Origin: Thermovibrio guaymasensis
Lineage (GTDB): Bacteria > Aquificota > Aquificia > Desulfurobacteriales > Desulfurobacteriaceae
Direction of reading: 5' to 3'
DNA length: 64,000 bases
NCBI RefSeq assembly: GCF_003633715.1
Contig: NZ_RBIE01000002.1
Coordinates: forward strand, 186,001 to 250,000
The number at the start of each line of letters is the position of its first letter. Positions within the stretch are counted from its first letter, which is position 1. The notes beneath the pieces were generated by a model. It was not told the origin of the DNA. It worked only from the letters and a program-made list of their open reading frames with translations, and searched no databases. Below are positions 63,763-64,000 of the stretch, piece by piece. Made by a program: the position numbers and the translations under genes.

Positions 63763-64000
63763 ATGGTAAGTTTTGAACCGGAGTTCTTCCTTAAGCGCAA
63801 CAGGGATATAGATGAAGTTACCCTAAGGGCAATAGCAAGGGAGGTGAGGAAGGACATCCTAAAGATGACTTCAAACGCTCAATCAGGTCACCCGGGCGGA
63901 GCAATGTCTGCAACAGACATAATAGTTACCCTCTACTACTACAAAATGAGGCATAACCCGTTAAACCCTAAGTGGGAAGAGAGGGACAGGTTCGTCCTCT
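63763..64000 (+). CDS. Transketolase (N-terminal part), cut by window edge
   Basis: 79 codons are visible, opening MVSFEPEFFLKR and continuing IAREVRKDILKMTSN and the thiamine diphosphate domain motif SGHPGGAMSATDIIVTLYY. These are transketolase N-terminal features. The frame runs off the right edge. The short lead before the SGHPGG motif would fit a split transketolase N-terminal subunit as well as a full-length enzyme; which one cannot be decided here. TAGGAGGT precedes the ATG. Confidence 0.88.
   Translation, partial: MVSFEPEFFLKRNRDIDEVTLRAIAREVRKDILKMTSNAQSGHPGGAMSATDIIVTLYYYKMRHNPLNPKWEERDRFVL

Overview
The window is a densely packed chromosomal segment of a thermophilic-looking bacterium. 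Genes overlap by a few bases, AGGAGG-type ribosome binding sites are common, TTG and GTG starts are frequent, and the proteins are rich in Lys and Glu. The gene content (MqnC of the futalosine menaquinone route, citramalate-type isoleucine synthesis, a selenocysteine tRNA, two-membrane envelope genes, many short mixed-function operons) fits a member of the Aquificota, most likely a Desulfurobacteriaceae relative such as Thermovibrio or Desulfurobacterium. That assignment is an inference from content, not a database result.

Most of the window is housekeeping. From left to right: trpG (cut by the left edge) with a zinc-binding lipoprotein; a carA - flavoprotein reductase - RlmI-type methyltransferase - galU - lon run on the plus strand; ClC transporter, pepA, a membrane protein and a TPR lipoprotein on the minus strand; recG; rlmD-pyrD; a chemoreceptor coupled to a PilZ protein; mqnC; a helicase-loader-like ATPase, nadK, a propeller protein and rapZ; a minus-strand amino-acid block (lysC-cimA, then asd, leuB, leuD, with a LysM/LytM protein, acylphosphatase, patatin, UPF0173 and Roadblock proteins between them); a tRNA cluster (Thr, Tyr, initiator Met, Gly) behind a clear promoter; a PHP phosphoesterase followed by tRNA-Sec; radA, a 49-residue membrane protein and cysS; then mazG-usp-mtnA-gspKLMN-ruvAB. 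After the accessory island come serA, truD, two small genes, guaB, argH and the start of a transketolase subunit cut by the right edge.

The most distinctive part is a visibly AT-richer island at about 45.8-57.2 kb, between ruvB and serA. On the minus strand it holds a curli-type functional amyloid system: a very large curlin-like protein (613 residues), csgE, csgF and csgG, followed by an 856-residue protein made of about 25 ankyrin repeats and a small protein that looks like a degenerate GGDEF domain. On the plus strand, converging on these, are a beta-barrel outer membrane protein, a CsgD-like LuxR-family regulator, a SPOR-domain/beta-barrel protein and a Sel1-type lipoprotein. Together they look like one biofilm or surface-matrix locus.

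The curlin gene has unusual control elements that can be read directly: an exact consensus sigma-70-type promoter (TTGACA, 17 bp, TATAAT), a leader of about 170 nt with two near-identical 15-bp direct repeats 22 bp apart, a 10-bp perfect complement of the Shine-Dalgarno sequence that could hide the ribosome binding site, and a 14-bp terminator-like hairpin just after the curlin stop codon that lies inside the start of csgE. These suggest thermo- or ligand-responsive translation and a built-in high ratio of amyloid subunit to secretion machinery.
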